A stretch of DNA of 64,000 bases from contig JAFEAQ010000004.1 in assembly GCA_018266295.1 (NCBI GenBank), positions 62,001 through 126,000 of the forward strand, read 5' to 3'. A program made the position numbers and the translations under genes. Every line of letters begins with the position of its first letter. The stretch's first letter is position 1. The stretch is from Bdellovibrionales bacterium (GTDB lineage Bacteria > Bdellovibrionota > Bdellovibrionia > Bdellovibrionales > Bdellovibrionaceae). Positions 51,904 to 60,418 of the stretch are shown in pieces. The notes under the pieces were generated by a model. That model made no database searches and was not told the DNA's origin. It saw only the letters and a program-made list of their open reading frames with translations.

Positions 51904-52658
51904 GCACTAGCCAGTTTCTTTCTATCCCTGCGATAACGAAGATGGCCGGGCTTGTTTTCAGAAAGTTTAATGAATTCCAGCTGTCGCTCTACCATTTTGT
52001 CGAAAACATAAAGAAGCTTGTCATGTTCTCGCGAAGCCGTATCGAACCCTTGGCTTTTTCCCAAAAGCTCAATCGTGTGATGAATCGCTTCAATCGTAGA
52101 ATAACAGGCGGCGTGAGGCTGTTTACGAACACGGAACGTCGATGGTTTTTCCGGCGCAAAACAAATTCTTGGAATTGCGTGCAAATTTTTACTTTGGCGA
52201 ACCGTTCTTCTGGCGGTCGCCCACGTTCCGTCAATCACGAAAATCGTCAGCCTTTTTCCATGAGGAAAAAGTTCGGTCCGCTCTTGATCGTTCATGGGAG
52301 TCAAATTACGAGAGGTCCGGCCTGGATAAAGCATTACACAGTGGCGCGAGGGGTCTTCCAATAATCGGTTCACTTCGCTGCTTTCGGTATAGTCTTGGCC
52401 CATAATCAGATGAGAATTCTGCAAAGTGAGGTGTGACATCCTGCCGGTGGCAATTCGGCGATGCACTTCAATTGGATGAATTAGAACCACAAAGTCGATG
52501 TGCGGATCAAACTTTTGGATATGCTCACAATAGCAGCTGAATTTCGGCTGAATACAAACCATGCACAGCTCGCGATATTTTGGTTGCTGCTCATTTTGCA
52601 GTTGGCGTCGTTCTAAATAACGTTGAACATCCACGGCGTCTTCTCCTGACGCCTTCAT
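51900..52658 (-). CDS. DTW-domain tRNA-uridine aminocarboxypropyltransferase-like protein
   Basis: 252 residues. The zinc site is CMVCIQPKFSCYC (Cys32, 35, 42, 44) and the motif IDGTWATARRTVRQS (Asp143, Thr145, Trp146) is the D-x-T-W signature, followed by FRVRKQPHAACYSTIEA. Together they mark the DTW domain shared with YfiP/TapT and TuaA. Characterised members add an aminocarboxypropyl group from SAM to uridine, giving acp3U47 in tRNA. Homologous members also act on rRNA (Tsr3). Size fits the tRNA type. Confidence 0.92.
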   Translation of the reverse strand: MKASGEDAVDVQRYLERRQLQNEQQPKYRELCMVCIQPKFSCYCEHIQKFDPHIDFVVLIHPIEVHRRIATGRMSHLTLQNSHLIMGQDYTESSEVNRLLEDPSRHCVMLYPGRTSRNLTPMNDQERTELFPHGKRLTIFVIDGTWATARRTVRQSKNLHAIPRICFAPEKPSTFRVRKQPHAACYSTIEAIHHTIELLGKSQGFDTASREHDKLLYVFDKMVERQLEFIKLSENKPGHLRYRRDRKKLASA

Positions 52659-52717
52659 ATTAACTGAAACAAAAGAATGACTTAAGATTTACACCCGAGA
52701 ACTGGACTAAGAAAGGG

Positions 52718-53209
52718 CTAAGAGCGTGAGATCTTTCTATCGCTGAGATTTGCTGGAACACCGGTTCCACTCCATCTCTGGGTTTGATAGGCGCCAGTAC
52801 GGATCTTCTCAGACGTAATATCCACATCGATCAGGCTGTTATAATCTTTTTGAGCGGCAAAGAAAGCTAAGCGAAGCAAAGTTTCGTCTTCGTCAGCACA
52901 ATCTTTCACACGGAAAATTTCATTGGATCTTTTCACCAGACGGGTTTCTTTGGCCTGATCTTTGAAAAACACGGCGATATTCTTTGCTCGCTCCATAATG
53001 TCGTCATATTTCGTAAGCTCTGGAGCGACCTTCTCGTCAAAACAAGGCCCGCAATAAGTGCCATGAGTAAGATCGTCTGGAACTTTTGCCAGAAACGAAA
53101 AACTGTCCTCTTGAGTAAATTGAGCGCACTTCTTACAAACAGCGCTTTTACAGATACCACAAACAAGAGTTGCTTTCGGTTTTTGGCAGACACAGCATGA
53201 GTTTTCCAT
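52718..53209 (-). CDS. Zinc-binding protein with B-box-like cysteine cluster
   Basis: 163 residues. The N-terminal 30 residues hold Cys at 5 or 6, 8, 17, 20, 25 and 28 (CCVCQ, VCGIC, VCKKC), a treble-clef or B-box-like zinc knot, and a further TYCGPC pair near 53-56. A charged helical middle and a beta C-terminus (YNSLIDVDITSEKIRTGAYQ) follow. The C-terminal part resembles bacterial proteins with no known function. It is cytoplasmic. Confidence 0.8.
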   Translation of the reverse strand: MENSCCVCQKPKATLVCGICKSAVCKKCAQFTQEDSFSFLAKVPDDLTHGTYCGPCFDEKVAPELTKYDDIMERAKNIAVFFKDQAKETRLVKRSNEIFRVKDCADEDETLLRLAFFAAQKDYNSLIDVDITSEKIRTGAYQTQRWSGTGVPANLSDRKISRS

Positions 53210-53251
53210 AGGCCTAACCTAGCATATTTCTTAGCTTTTACCCTGCTTTTT

Positions 53252-54208
53252 TTAGAAATTCAGGTTGATCGCGAAAGTAATACCCAAAACCCTCTTAAAA
53301 TCCAGAGTTCTTTGGAAATCCACATTCGGGGTTACCTGAAAATCCAGGATTTTTCGGTAGAGAATCTGGCTGTAAGCGACGCCAAAATTATAGCTCTCAA
53401 GATGGTAGTTCGGCTGATTATTAGAGCCGGTAAAGAAGTTGTAGGAAAGTGCTGACTTGCGAGTCAGAATTTGACCAAAGGAAATACCATTGGATACCGA
53501 ATATAAGTGCGATTTTTCTTCATAGTTACCCTGATTGACCAGCGTGATCGACCAAATCTTACTTAGCTGGAAATAGAAATTCAGCGCCTGAAAGGTTCCA
53601 ACGCCTTTGTCTGGTGTCGCCCAGAACTCTAGCTTCGGATTGATTTCATAACCTTTCATGCGCGCGACACTTTCAAAGCTTAACGAATGCGAAACGCTCA
53701 AGGGATCTTTTAGTTCAATGCGGGGCTCAAAGGATGTTCTGACGTTCCCTAATTTTTTGAAAACTCCCACCGTCGCCCCGTAGCTCTTTTCCCGTGGTGT
53801 TTGACGAAGATAGTCGCTTGGCGTATTACGCCGGTCTTCACGATCATCATATGTAGCAAATTTTAAATGCCAGTATTCTTCCAAGTTGGGCAATCGTGGA
53901 TTAACCCCGACGCTCACCGAATTATTGAGCGCCTTTCCCTCTTGAGAAACAATTAAGTTCTCAATTCGCACGCTGCTTTCGTTCACACGATTGGTCACGC
54001 GACGGCCAACTAAAAACAGGTCCAAACCCTCGGCTACGCTATCGAACCACTTAGAAATCGCAATATTGCTATCGATAAAAGTTTGTTCCCAAGTTTTGCT
54101 TTCTTCCTTTTCTGGTTCCTCTTCTTCCTGAGCAAGGGCATGAATCTGAAACAAAGAAATCCCCAGACATAGCCCCCACAATAAAGCTTTCCTGCAGACG
54201 ATTTTCAT
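53252..54208 (-). CDS. Outer-membrane or periplasmic beta-rich protein of unknown function
   Basis: 318 residues from ATG 54208 (the frame begins with GTG 54241). A signal peptide ends QIHALAQ, followed by an acidic stretch (EEEEPEKEESK). The rest is rich in alternating strands (TNRVNESSVRIENLIVS, LKFATYDDREDR, YNFFTGSNNQPNYHLESYNFGVAYSQ) and ends in an aromatic-terminated strand (LGITFAINLNF), typical of an outer-membrane barrel. Divergent from a second barrel-like gene that starts at 54244. Confidence 0.72.
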   Translation of the reverse strand: MKIVCRKALLWGLCLGISLFQIHALAQEEEEPEKEESKTWEQTFIDSNIAISKWFDSVAEGLDLFLVGRRVTNRVNESSVRIENLIVSQEGKALNNSVSVGVNPRLPNLEEYWHLKFATYDDREDRRNTPSDYLRQTPREKSYGATVGVFKKLGNVRTSFEPRIELKDPLSVSHSLSFESVARMKGYEINPKLEFWATPDKGVGTFQALNFYFQLSKIWSITLVNQGNYEEKSHLYSVSNGISFGQILTRKSALSYNFFTGSNNQPNYHLESYNFGVAYSQILYRKILDFQVTPNVDFQRTLDFKRVLGITFAINLNF

Positions 54209-54243
54209 TGGATTTTCTTGGTTATCAATTTTACTCTTCACTT

Positions 54244-54879
54244 ATGAGATATCTTATAAGGGCTTTTATCATTTTGCTATTCCTTACTGGAAAGAGCTTC
54301 GCTTATGACCCGGTAGAGGGTCAGGTCACGGCGACTTTAGGCCCTTATTATAGCCGCACCAATTATGGCGGCTTTAATTCTGATCTTAATTCCTCCTATA
54401 AGACCGGTGTCGGCCTGATTGCGGTCGGAGATTTTAATTCTCACGCAAGCCTTGAAATCAGCATGTTTTACTTCCCGCAAATGTTCTTTCGAGAGGTCGA
54501 CGGCTATCTCATTTCCGAAAAATCGCAAATTATGCACATTGGAATGGGCTATCGGCGATGGTTAACAGCCTATTTTTCCACATCTCTCGCCTTTTACTCT
54601 TCTTATACAATGGGAGAACCTGAAACGGTCTATTCAAACGTTCCCGCCGGCATGGACGTGGACACTTCCGCCCGTGACATTACCGAGTACGGGGTGGATT
54701 GGTCTATTCAAGGGGATCTTTGGAACCAAGATCGCCTCGCTGTGGTTTTAGAGGGGCGTTATTCCCTGTCATTCACAAGCAAAAAAGGCGAAAAGTCCGA
54801 TCAGTATGGGGCTCTGATCGGACTCCGCTATATGGTTCAAGAAGAAAAACAGGTTATTGCACCTCCACCGGTGAAATAA
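54244..54879 (+). CDS. Outer-membrane beta-barrel-like protein
   Basis: 211 residues from ATG 54244; a longer frame opens at 54208. Signal peptide (MRYLIRAFIILLFLTGKSFA) followed by barrel-type strands: GQVTATLGPYYSRTNYG, GLIAVGDFNSHASLEISMFYFP, MHIGMGYRRWLTAYFSTSLAFYSSYTMG and LIGLRYMV near the end. This resembles OmpW/OmpX-sized small barrels of eight strands. Overlaps the converging ThrRS-like gene by 26 bases, and the last strand runs on into the Pro-rich IAPPPVK tail. Confidence 0.7.
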   Translation: MRYLIRAFIILLFLTGKSFAYDPVEGQVTATLGPYYSRTNYGGFNSDLNSSYKTGVGLIAVGDFNSHASLEISMFYFPQMFFREVDGYLISEKSQIMHIGMGYRRWLTAYFSTSLAFYSSYTMGEPETVYSNVPAGMDVDTSARDITEYGVDWSIQGDLWNQDRLAVVLEGRYSLSFTSKKGEKSDQYGALIGLRYMVQEEKQVIAPPPVK

Positions 54880-56077
54880 GCGGCTGCAGTTCTTCTATCA
54901 GGCGCTCGGCGCTGACTTGTTTTTTCTCATCCCGGAGTTGAATCTCAAACACACCTGACGAAACTTCCTTCGGTCCTAGAACGATTTTGGCAAACGGTCG
55001 AAGACGATGAGCAAAAAGAATTCTCTTCGAAAGACTTCCTTGATTCAAATCCACATGGACACGAATGTTCTTGGCTAAAAGTTTTTTCTCAAGCTCTTTC
55101 GCAAAAGGAATTTGATCTTCACTGACAGGAAGCAAATAAGCCTGAACCGGACTGAGCCATCCAGGAAGTTGTCCATTATAGTATTCAAGCAACAAAGCCA
55201 CGAACCGTTCATGACTACCCAGCGGGGCCCGGTGGATAATCCACGGCCGCTGATTCTGACCGGACTTTGCAATAAAATTCAGATCAAATTTTTCCGCCGA
55301 GTTAAAATCCAACTGCACACTGGCAATGGATTCCTCATCTCCACTCCCCATTTTCATCTGCACATCCACTTTCGGTCCATAGAACGCGGCTTCACCTTCC
55401 GCCTCAAAGAACGGCAAATTCTTTTCAATCAAGCACTCGCGTAAAATCGCTTCGCCCTTGAGCCAAAGCTCCTGTTCACCGTCAAAATCCATCATACGTT
55501 TGGGATCATGCTTTGAAAGCCGGTAACGATAACCCTTTAATCCCAGAGCTGCATAACATTTCTCGTGCATATCAAGAACACTCTTGATCTCTGCCTTAGC
55601 TTCACTGGGATCTACATAGATATGGGCGTCGTTTTGACAAAGCCCACGGACACGAGAAAGGCCTTTTAGTGACCCGCTATTTTCATAACGGTAAACTTGT
55701 CCGTACTCTGCAATTCTCAAAGGGAGCTGGCGATAGCTACGGAGGCTCGATGCGAATACCTTATGATGGTGCGGACAGTTCATCGGCTTTAAATAGTAAT
55801 GACTCTGATCCTCGGGCCATTGCATCGGTGGAAACATGTCTTTCTGAAATGCTCGCAAATGGCCCGATATTTCATAAAGATCGCTCTTGGCGACATGTGG
55901 ACTTGAAACTCTCTGATAACCGGCAAGATGTTCCAGATTTTTCACGAATGCTTCCAAAGAATCTCGAATGGCGACTCCATTAGGAAGCCACACCGGCAAG
56001 CCTGCACCGATTTGTTCGTTAAAGAAAAAGATCTCCATTTCATCGGCTAATTGCCGATGATCATAATTTTTAGACAT
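54854..56077 (-). CDS. Minimal threonyl-tRNA synthetase-like protein
   Basis: 407 residues against about 640 for standard ThrRS. The class II catalytic core is complete: LKPMNCPHHHKV (zinc Cys), LSRVRGLCQNDAHIY (zinc His), FYGPKVDVQMK, QLDFN and PWIIHRAPLGSHERFVALL (zinc His), followed by the anticodon-binding domain (VQAYLLPVSEDQIPFAKELEKKL and KIVLGPKE). The N-terminal TGS and the N2 editing domain are absent. It could be a second, editing-free ThrRS, like those of some mitochondria and archaea, or a specialised paralogue. A normal thrS is not in the window. GAGGT precedes the ATG, and the leader contains hairpins. Confidence 0.9.
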   Translation of the reverse strand: MSKNYDHRQLADEMEIFFFNEQIGAGLPVWLPNGVAIRDSLEAFVKNLEHLAGYQRVSSPHVAKSDLYEISGHLRAFQKDMFPPMQWPEDQSHYYLKPMNCPHHHKVFASSLRSYRQLPLRIAEYGQVYRYENSGSLKGLSRVRGLCQNDAHIYVDPSEAKAEIKSVLDMHEKCYAALGLKGYRYRLSKHDPKRMMDFDGEQELWLKGEAILRECLIEKNLPFFEAEGEAAFYGPKVDVQMKMGSGDEESIASVQLDFNSAEKFDLNFIAKSGQNQRPWIIHRAPLGSHERFVALLLEYYNGQLPGWLSPVQAYLLPVSEDQIPFAKELEKKLLAKNIRVHVDLNQGSLSKRILFAHRLRPFAKIVLGPKEVSSGVFEIQLRDEKKQVSAERLIEELQPLISPVEVQ

Positions 56078-56134
56078 AAAAATACCTCAGATATTTAAAA
56101 TAACTTGATAGAAATAGACGTAAGATTTTCGGGA

Positions 56135-56176
56135 TTGTCCCAGAAGGACAAAATAATGTGACAACCCCTATGGGGT
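56135..56176 (-). promoter_or_regulatory. Two hairpins in the leader of the ThrRS-like gene
   Basis: TTGTCC-CAGAA-GGACAA (56135-56151) has 6-base arms and a 5-base loop. ACCCC-TAT-GGGGT (56164-56176) has 5-base arms with a 3-base loop and possible outer pairs. They lie 58-99 bases before the start codon. thrS leaders in enterobacteria fold into tRNA-like elements bound by ThrRS itself, but these hairpins do not obviously resemble them, so a control role is only a possibility. Confidence 0.4.
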
Positions 56177-56338
56177 GGTGTGAAGGAAGCAGAAAAGAGG
56201 TAAAGCAGACAAAGCTTTCATTATTGCAGTTTAGCTAAAAGAGCCGGTTTTTCCCAATTAGTTTTACTTATGGGCTCCAAAAGGAGGTTGAATACAGGCT
56301 CTGTCTATAAGTACTATAGTTTCAAAGGAGATTATCAC

Positions 56339-56698
56339 TTGCAGAAAAACCAAAGTTTTTATAATCGCTTTCTTTTTGCCTGGAATGGATTGCGTTCTAC
56401 TTTCAAACAAGAAAATAGCTTTAAAACAGAAGTGGTTTTAGCCATTGTCGCGAGTATCATCCTTTTCTTTCTGAAAGCGGAACCAATCTGGTGGGCGATT
56501 TTTCTGATCCTAATGTCGAGTATCATGGCTTTGGAGCTCGTCAATACAGCAATTGAAAATACCCTAGACCGTCTTCATCCGGAGCATAACCCACAGATCG
56601 GTCTTGCCAAAGACTGCGCGGCGGCGGCCATCTTTTTAATGTGCGTTATCTCCGTCGTTGTCTTTTTTATTTTTCTGTACGAAAAATTTAACATCTAA
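56339..56698 (+). CDS. dgkA: Diacylglycerol kinase, DgkA family
   Basis: 119 residues with a TTG start at 56339, preceded by AAAGGAG at eight bases; the frame also opens at ATG 56270, but the extra stretch is not family-like. Features: RFLFAWNGLRSTFKQENSFKTEVV at the N-terminus, then WAIFLILMSSIMALELVNTAIENTLDRL (E-L-x-N-T/S-A-I-E, catalytic and membrane) and GLAKDCAAAAIFLM (D-x-A-A). The three-helix integral enzyme phosphorylates diacylglycerol to phosphatidic acid, usually to recycle lipid from membrane-derived oligosaccharide or lipid A modification. Length agrees with 122 residues in E. coli. Confidence 0.92.
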   Translation: MQKNQSFYNRFLFAWNGLRSTFKQENSFKTEVVLAIVASIILFFLKAEPIWWAIFLILMSSIMALELVNTAIENTLDRLHPEHNPQIGLAKDCAAAAIFLMCVISVVVFFIFLYEKFNI

Positions 56699-56902
56699 AT
56701 GTGCTTTTAATACGCACACTTACACCAAACCTAAAAATATTTTCCCGGCTGCCTTGACTTCTTTCAAAGCAAACAGATCTTTACTATATGAAAAAGCATA
56801 CCTGCGGCCTTTCGGTCGTGCCTCCCAACTAAAAATCCAAAAATAAAAATCGAATAATTATTTTCAATTGTGAGACTCAAATTCTCAACAAGGAGTATCC
56901 CT

Positions 56903-56989
56903 TTGTCTCAAACACTGGATCGCGTATCGAAAAAAATAGTTTTTATTCTTGGATTGATGGCTTTGCTTTTTGTGGCGACATCGCCTTGA
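56903..56989 (+). CDS. 28-residue membrane micropeptide before hsp20
   Basis: TTG 56903 follows AAGGAG at a 7-base spacing and opens a 28-residue frame, MSQTLDRVSKKIVF followed by ILGLMALLFVATSP, ending at TGA 56989. A basic N-terminus and a 15-residue hydrophobic stretch suggest a single membrane helix. It lies 67 bases before the Hsp20 gene. The ribosome site and hydrophobic pattern support it; conservation cannot be tested here, so it is a candidate only. Confidence 0.45.
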   Translation: MSQTLDRVSKKIVFILGLMALLFVATSP

Positions 56990-57056
56990 CAGAAAAAATA
57001 GAAAACACAGTTTTTAACTAGAAAGAGAAATTAACAAAACCAATAGGAGGTTTGAA

Positions 57057-57509
57057 ATGAGAACAGCATACCCTTTCTTTACTACAGGTCTTCATTCTGA
57101 TCTCTGGAGACAGATGGACCGAGTCTTTGATGAAACAGCGGAATTTTCTCCAGCGTATGAAGTGAGCGAACAAGACGATCACTATGCGATTAGCCTGGAT
57201 ATTCCTGGCGTGAAAAAAGACGAGATCAAGATCGAGGTCCTAGATAAAGCTCTCACCATCAGTGGTGAAAGAAAGAAATTTGAAAAATCTTATGGCACAT
57301 TTAAACGCAGTTTCGTGTTACCAAGCACCGTGAGTACCGATAAAATCGAAGCTCACTATGAAGACGGCGTTTTAAATCTTTATGTTCCAAAAACACCGGC
57401 TGCTCAGGCCCGAACAATTGAAGTTCAGGCCGGCAAAAGCAGCTTTCTAGAAAAATTCTTGGGCGGCAAAACAGCACAAGATTCCACACAAACGACTCAA
57501 GTAAACTGA
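57057..57509 (+). CDS. Small heat-shock protein, Hsp20/alpha-crystallin family
   Basis: 150 residues. The alpha-crystallin domain spans about 36-130: YEVSEQDDHYAISLDIPGVKKDEIKIEVLDKALTISGERK, then YGTFKRSFVLPSTVSTDKIEAHYEDGVLNLYVPK (G-V-L-x-L/I-x-V/I-P motif). An N-terminal segment and a short C-terminal tail (VQAGKSSFLEKFLGGK) are present. It holds unfolding proteins as an oligomer. AGGAGG precedes the ATG. A strong terminator follows. I see no clear sigma-32 or CIRCE element upstream. Confidence 0.95.
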   Translation: MRTAYPFFTTGLHSDLWRQMDRVFDETAEFSPAYEVSEQDDHYAISLDIPGVKKDEIKIEVLDKALTISGERKKFEKSYGTFKRSFVLPSTVSTDKIEAHYEDGVLNLYVPKTPAAQARTIEVQAGKSSFLEKFLGGKTAQDSTQTTQVN

Positions 57510-57530
57510 GCCCACTTCCCCCGCAAACGG

Positions 57531-57564
57531 GCCGGTCCTTCGGGCCGGCTCGTCCTCCTTTTTT
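57531..57564 (+). terminator. Intrinsic terminator after hsp20
   Basis: GCCGGTCC (57531-57538) pairs with GGGCCGGC (57542-57549) in eight positions (one G-U) around a short TTC/UUCG-type loop, followed after a C-rich spacer by six T (57559-57564). It is 22 bases after the Hsp20 stop. Confidence 0.85.
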
Positions 57565-57610
57565 CAGCAACTATTTGTGAAATTTCCGTTCGCCCTCTAA
57601 AATCTGAAGC

Positions 57611-58483
57611 ATGAAAGAAATTATCACGACCCGAACAGTGAATGCTTCTCCAGAGCATGTTTTCAAGGCCTGGACCCATCCGCATTACTTAGCTCTATGG
57701 TGGGGACCGAAGGATTTTAGAAATACTTTTCATGAATTTGATTTGAAGCCTGGTGGTGCATGGAACTTTGTCATGCATGGACCGAACGGTGTCGACTATC
57801 CTAATAGCAGTCAGTTCGTTGAAATTAAAATACCGAACCGTCTGGTACTGAATCATATTTCCAAACCACAGTTTCAAATTGTCGTTACTTTTGAAGAAGC
57901 CGGCAGTCAAACAAAGGTGACCTTCCGCCAAATCTTTCCGACCAAGGATGAAGCAGACAAAATCCGCGCTTTTGTGACGGAAGCCAATGAACAAAACATG
58001 GATCGTATGGAAGCTGTCGTTGCGGAAATGATTTTAGACCGCTCAAATCGCGAATTGATTGCGCACAGAATGTTTGATGCCACTCCTGAAGAGGTCTATT
58101 CCGCCTGGACGGACTCTAAACAGCTCAGTCAATGGTGGGGAACAAATGGACTTGGCCTAACAACGCACTCGATCGATGTGAAAGCCGGCGGTCTCTGGCG
58201 CTTCCTGATTCATAGTGCGGATGGAACTCTTTACCCGAACCGGGTTGAATATATCGAAGCCGTTCAACCCTCGCTTTTAAGCTATGTACAAGGAACAGAT
58301 CAAGAGCCTGAACAGTTTAAAACAATGGTTCACTTAGAGAGAGTCGAAGGACAAACAAAAGTCACCATGAAGGTGACCTTTCCCACTCCACAGGCTTTTG
58401 AAGCTGCGAAGAAATCCAAATCTTTTGAAAATAGCCGCCAAACGCTCGATCGTCTGGCGACCTTCTTAGCGAAAAAATCTTAA
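57611..58483 (+). CDS. Tandem SRPBCC/AHSA1-domain protein
   Basis: 290 residues made of two successive SRPBCC (Bet v1-like) domains, residues about 5-140 and 150-288. Each has the same rhythm: TRTVNASPEHVFKAWTHPHYLALWWGPKDF... and HRMFDATPEEVYSAWTDSKQLSQWWGTNGL, then a GG-W/L pair (GGAWNFVMHGPNG and GGLWRFLIHSADG) and a T-K-V-T-F/M-x-x-x-F-P strand. It looks like an internal duplication. Such cavities bind hydrophobic ligands; AHSA1 names the Hsp90 activator family, which shares the fold, but no chaperone role follows from that. Confidence 0.88.
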   Translation: MKEIITTRTVNASPEHVFKAWTHPHYLALWWGPKDFRNTFHEFDLKPGGAWNFVMHGPNGVDYPNSSQFVEIKIPNRLVLNHISKPQFQIVVTFEEAGSQTKVTFRQIFPTKDEADKIRAFVTEANEQNMDRMEAVVAEMILDRSNRELIAHRMFDATPEEVYSAWTDSKQLSQWWGTNGLGLTTHSIDVKAGGLWRFLIHSADGTLYPNRVEYIEAVQPSLLSYVQGTDQEPEQFKTMVHLERVEGQTKVTMKVTFPTPQAFEAAKKSKSFENSRQTLDRLATFLAKKS

Positions 58484-58499
58484 AATTGCGCGGATCTTT

Positions 58500-59039
58500 C
58501 TATTTTAAAAGAGCATCCATTTTTTCGAATTGCTGTCCCCAACCCATTCCAGCAAAGAGCTTCATGATCATTGGAATTTCGCTTTCCGTGATTTGGACCT
58601 GAGTCTTCCCATCCATTGCTGTGAATTCCACCATCACGGTAGCTTCATCAGCCCAGTTTCCAGGAAGCCCATAGTGCGAAGCCGGAACCGGAGTGCCACT
58701 CTCGTCTGCGAATGAAAGCTTGGACACGATCTTTTTCATTGGGTCGATCTCAGTATAAATTCCGATGTTGTATGAAATCTTGCCATCTGGCGCTTGCATA
58801 CCAAGGAAGTATCTACCGCCAATCTTCAAGTCGTTTTGAGCAACCGCGCAGGAATAGCCGGTGGGTCCCCACCACTTTTTGATCGACTCAGGATCATTCC
58901 ACATCGTCCAAACTCTTTCTACGGGGGCATTGAACACATGCTGAATAGTCACTGTGGACCGCGTCTGCAATAATATGAAAACAACAATGACTAAAACAAC
59001 GACAATAGCGCCGAGAATCTTCCAGATATTTTTTTTCAT
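58500..59039 (-). CDS. Membrane-anchored SRPBCC/AHSA1-domain protein
   Basis: 179 residues. Residues 5-25 are a membrane helix (IWKILGAIVVVLVIVVFILL). One SRPBCC domain follows: VTIQHVFNAPVERVWTMWNDPESIKKWWGPTGY, GGRYFLGMQAPDGK and the C-terminal helix MKLFAGMGWGQQFEKMDALL. Directly downstream of another SRPBCC gene with no gap (stop TAA then ATG), so they are one operon. The anchor is unusual for the family and may tether the cavity to the membrane. Confidence 0.85.
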   Translation of the reverse strand: MKKNIWKILGAIVVVLVIVVFILLQTRSTVTIQHVFNAPVERVWTMWNDPESIKKWWGPTGYSCAVAQNDLKIGGRYFLGMQAPDGKISYNIGIYTEIDPMKKIVSKLSFADESGTPVPASHYGLPGNWADEATVMVEFTAMDGKTQVQITESEIPMIMKLFAGMGWGQQFEKMDALLK

Positions 59040-59537
59040 TTACTTGCCCTTCATTTCAGCGACTAACTGATCAAGGACAATACCCCAACCCTCTTGAAAA
59101 CCCATTTCTGCATGACGACGGCAATCCGCTTCGTCTTTATGAATACCAATGGCGGTGTACTTCGTACCATGAGCGCCATGCGGTTCCAGAATGATCATTC
59201 CGGTAAAGAGAAGGTCCGCACCAGAAATCGCAGCACCAATAGGTCTGTAACCTTCAGTCAAAGCACTCGTCCAAACCAGTTTGCGATTTGGAACGATCTC
59301 AAGCAAGCAGCCTTCATTTGGAAAGTTTTGTCCTTCAGGCGATTGCATCGTTGTACTAAAACGACCGCCAGGACGGAGATCCATCACGCAATCAATCGTC
59401 TTCCATGGACGCGGGCAGAACCACTTCATCAGAATATCAGGCGTCGTCCACGCTTTAAAAATAAGTTCAGGAGGAATATCTACGATTCTTTCGAGTACCA
59501 GGTCGCGCTTCGGATCTACTTTAAAACTTTGTGCCAT
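59040..59537 (-). CDS. SRPBCC/AHSA1-domain protein
   Basis: 165 residues, one SRPBCC domain: LVLERIVDIPPELIFKAWTTPDILMKWFCPRPWKT, GGRFSTTMQSPEGQNFPNEG, LLFTGMIILEPHGAHGTKYT and the terminal helix EMGFQEGWGIVLDQLVAEM. It resembles the YndB/AHSA1-type group. First gene of the two-gene operon with the anchored homologue. Function is not known; ligands may be lipid or aromatic compounds. Confidence 0.88.
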   Translation of the reverse strand: MAQSFKVDPKRDLVLERIVDIPPELIFKAWTTPDILMKWFCPRPWKTIDCVMDLRPGGRFSTTMQSPEGQNFPNEGCLLEIVPNRKLVWTSALTEGYRPIGAAISGADLLFTGMIILEPHGAHGTKYTAIGIHKDEADCRRHAEMGFQEGWGIVLDQLVAEMKGK

Positions 59538-59664
59538 AGTGTTGTCTCCTCTTTGACATAGTTGGAACTAGCTTCTTTGTAAAAACAAATACTTACACTG
59601 TGCGTTTCACATGATTGCGGAAGGCTCTATGTTCCGCTAAAAATAATTTATCTAGCGAGGTTTC

Positions 59665-60417
59665 ATGAAATCACAAATGATCGACATCCAGATGCAAGAT
59701 GGCGTTTGCGATGCCTATATCTCTTGTCCTGAAAATACCACGAATCTTCCGATCGTGCTCCTTTACATGGACGCTGTTGGACTGCGCCCTCGCATCCAAG
59801 AGATGGCTGATAAAATCGCCGTTCAAGGATATTATGTTCTTGCTCCAAATCTTTTCTATCGAACTCGCCGTGCTCCGGTTTTCGACTATAGTTTGCTTAA
59901 AAAACCAGATGGTGTTGCAGTCATCTGGAATGATATCCGTGCTGCTGCTTCTCAAGTAAATCCAGTTCTAACGAAAAAAGATACAGCAGACTTTCTTCAA
60001 TTTGCAAAATCACAACCCAATGTGAATCCGAATAAAATCGGCTCTACCGGTTATTGCATGGGCGGTGGGCAAGCTCTCCGCACAGCCGGTGATTTTCCAG
60101 ATGATTTCAAAGCCACTGCAAGCTTCCATGCCGGAGGTCTTGCAACAGATTTAGAAACCAGTCCTCACCGCTGGTTTAAAAAAATCAAAGCAGAGGTCTA
60201 CGTAGGCCACGCCGATCACGACCAGCACATGCCGCTTGAACAAATGGAACGAGTTGCGGCCGAACTCAAAGCAGCGAATGTAAAGTTCAACGCAGAACTT
60301 TTCAAAGACTGCCCTCATGGCTGGACCATGTCCGATTTGCCTGCCTACAACAAAGCCGGCGAAGAAAAGCACTGGGAAAAACTTTTCGATCTTTTCCAGC
60401 GCACCCTCAAAAAATAA
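59665..60417 (+). CDS. Dienelactone hydrolase family protein
   Basis: 250 residues, alpha/beta-hydrolase fold without signal peptide. The nucleophile motif is GSTGYCMGGGQA with Cys131 replacing Ser, as in dienelactone hydrolases; the acid and His appear in VYVGHADHDQHMP and DCPHGWTMSD. True ClcD/TfdE enzymes open dienelactones in chlorocatechol breakdown, but many family members act on other esters, and no catechol pathway is nearby. It converges on the GyrI-like gene. Confidence 0.9.
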   Translation: MKSQMIDIQMQDGVCDAYISCPENTTNLPIVLLYMDAVGLRPRIQEMADKIAVQGYYVLAPNLFYRTRRAPVFDYSLLKKPDGVAVIWNDIRAAASQVNPVLTKKDTADFLQFAKSQPNVNPNKIGSTGYCMGGGQALRTAGDFPDDFKATASFHAGGLATDLETSPHRWFKKIKAEVYVGHADHDQHMPLEQMERVAAELKAANVKFNAELFKDCPHGWTMSDLPAYNKAGEEKHWEKLFDLFQRTLKK

Positions 60418-60418
60418 A

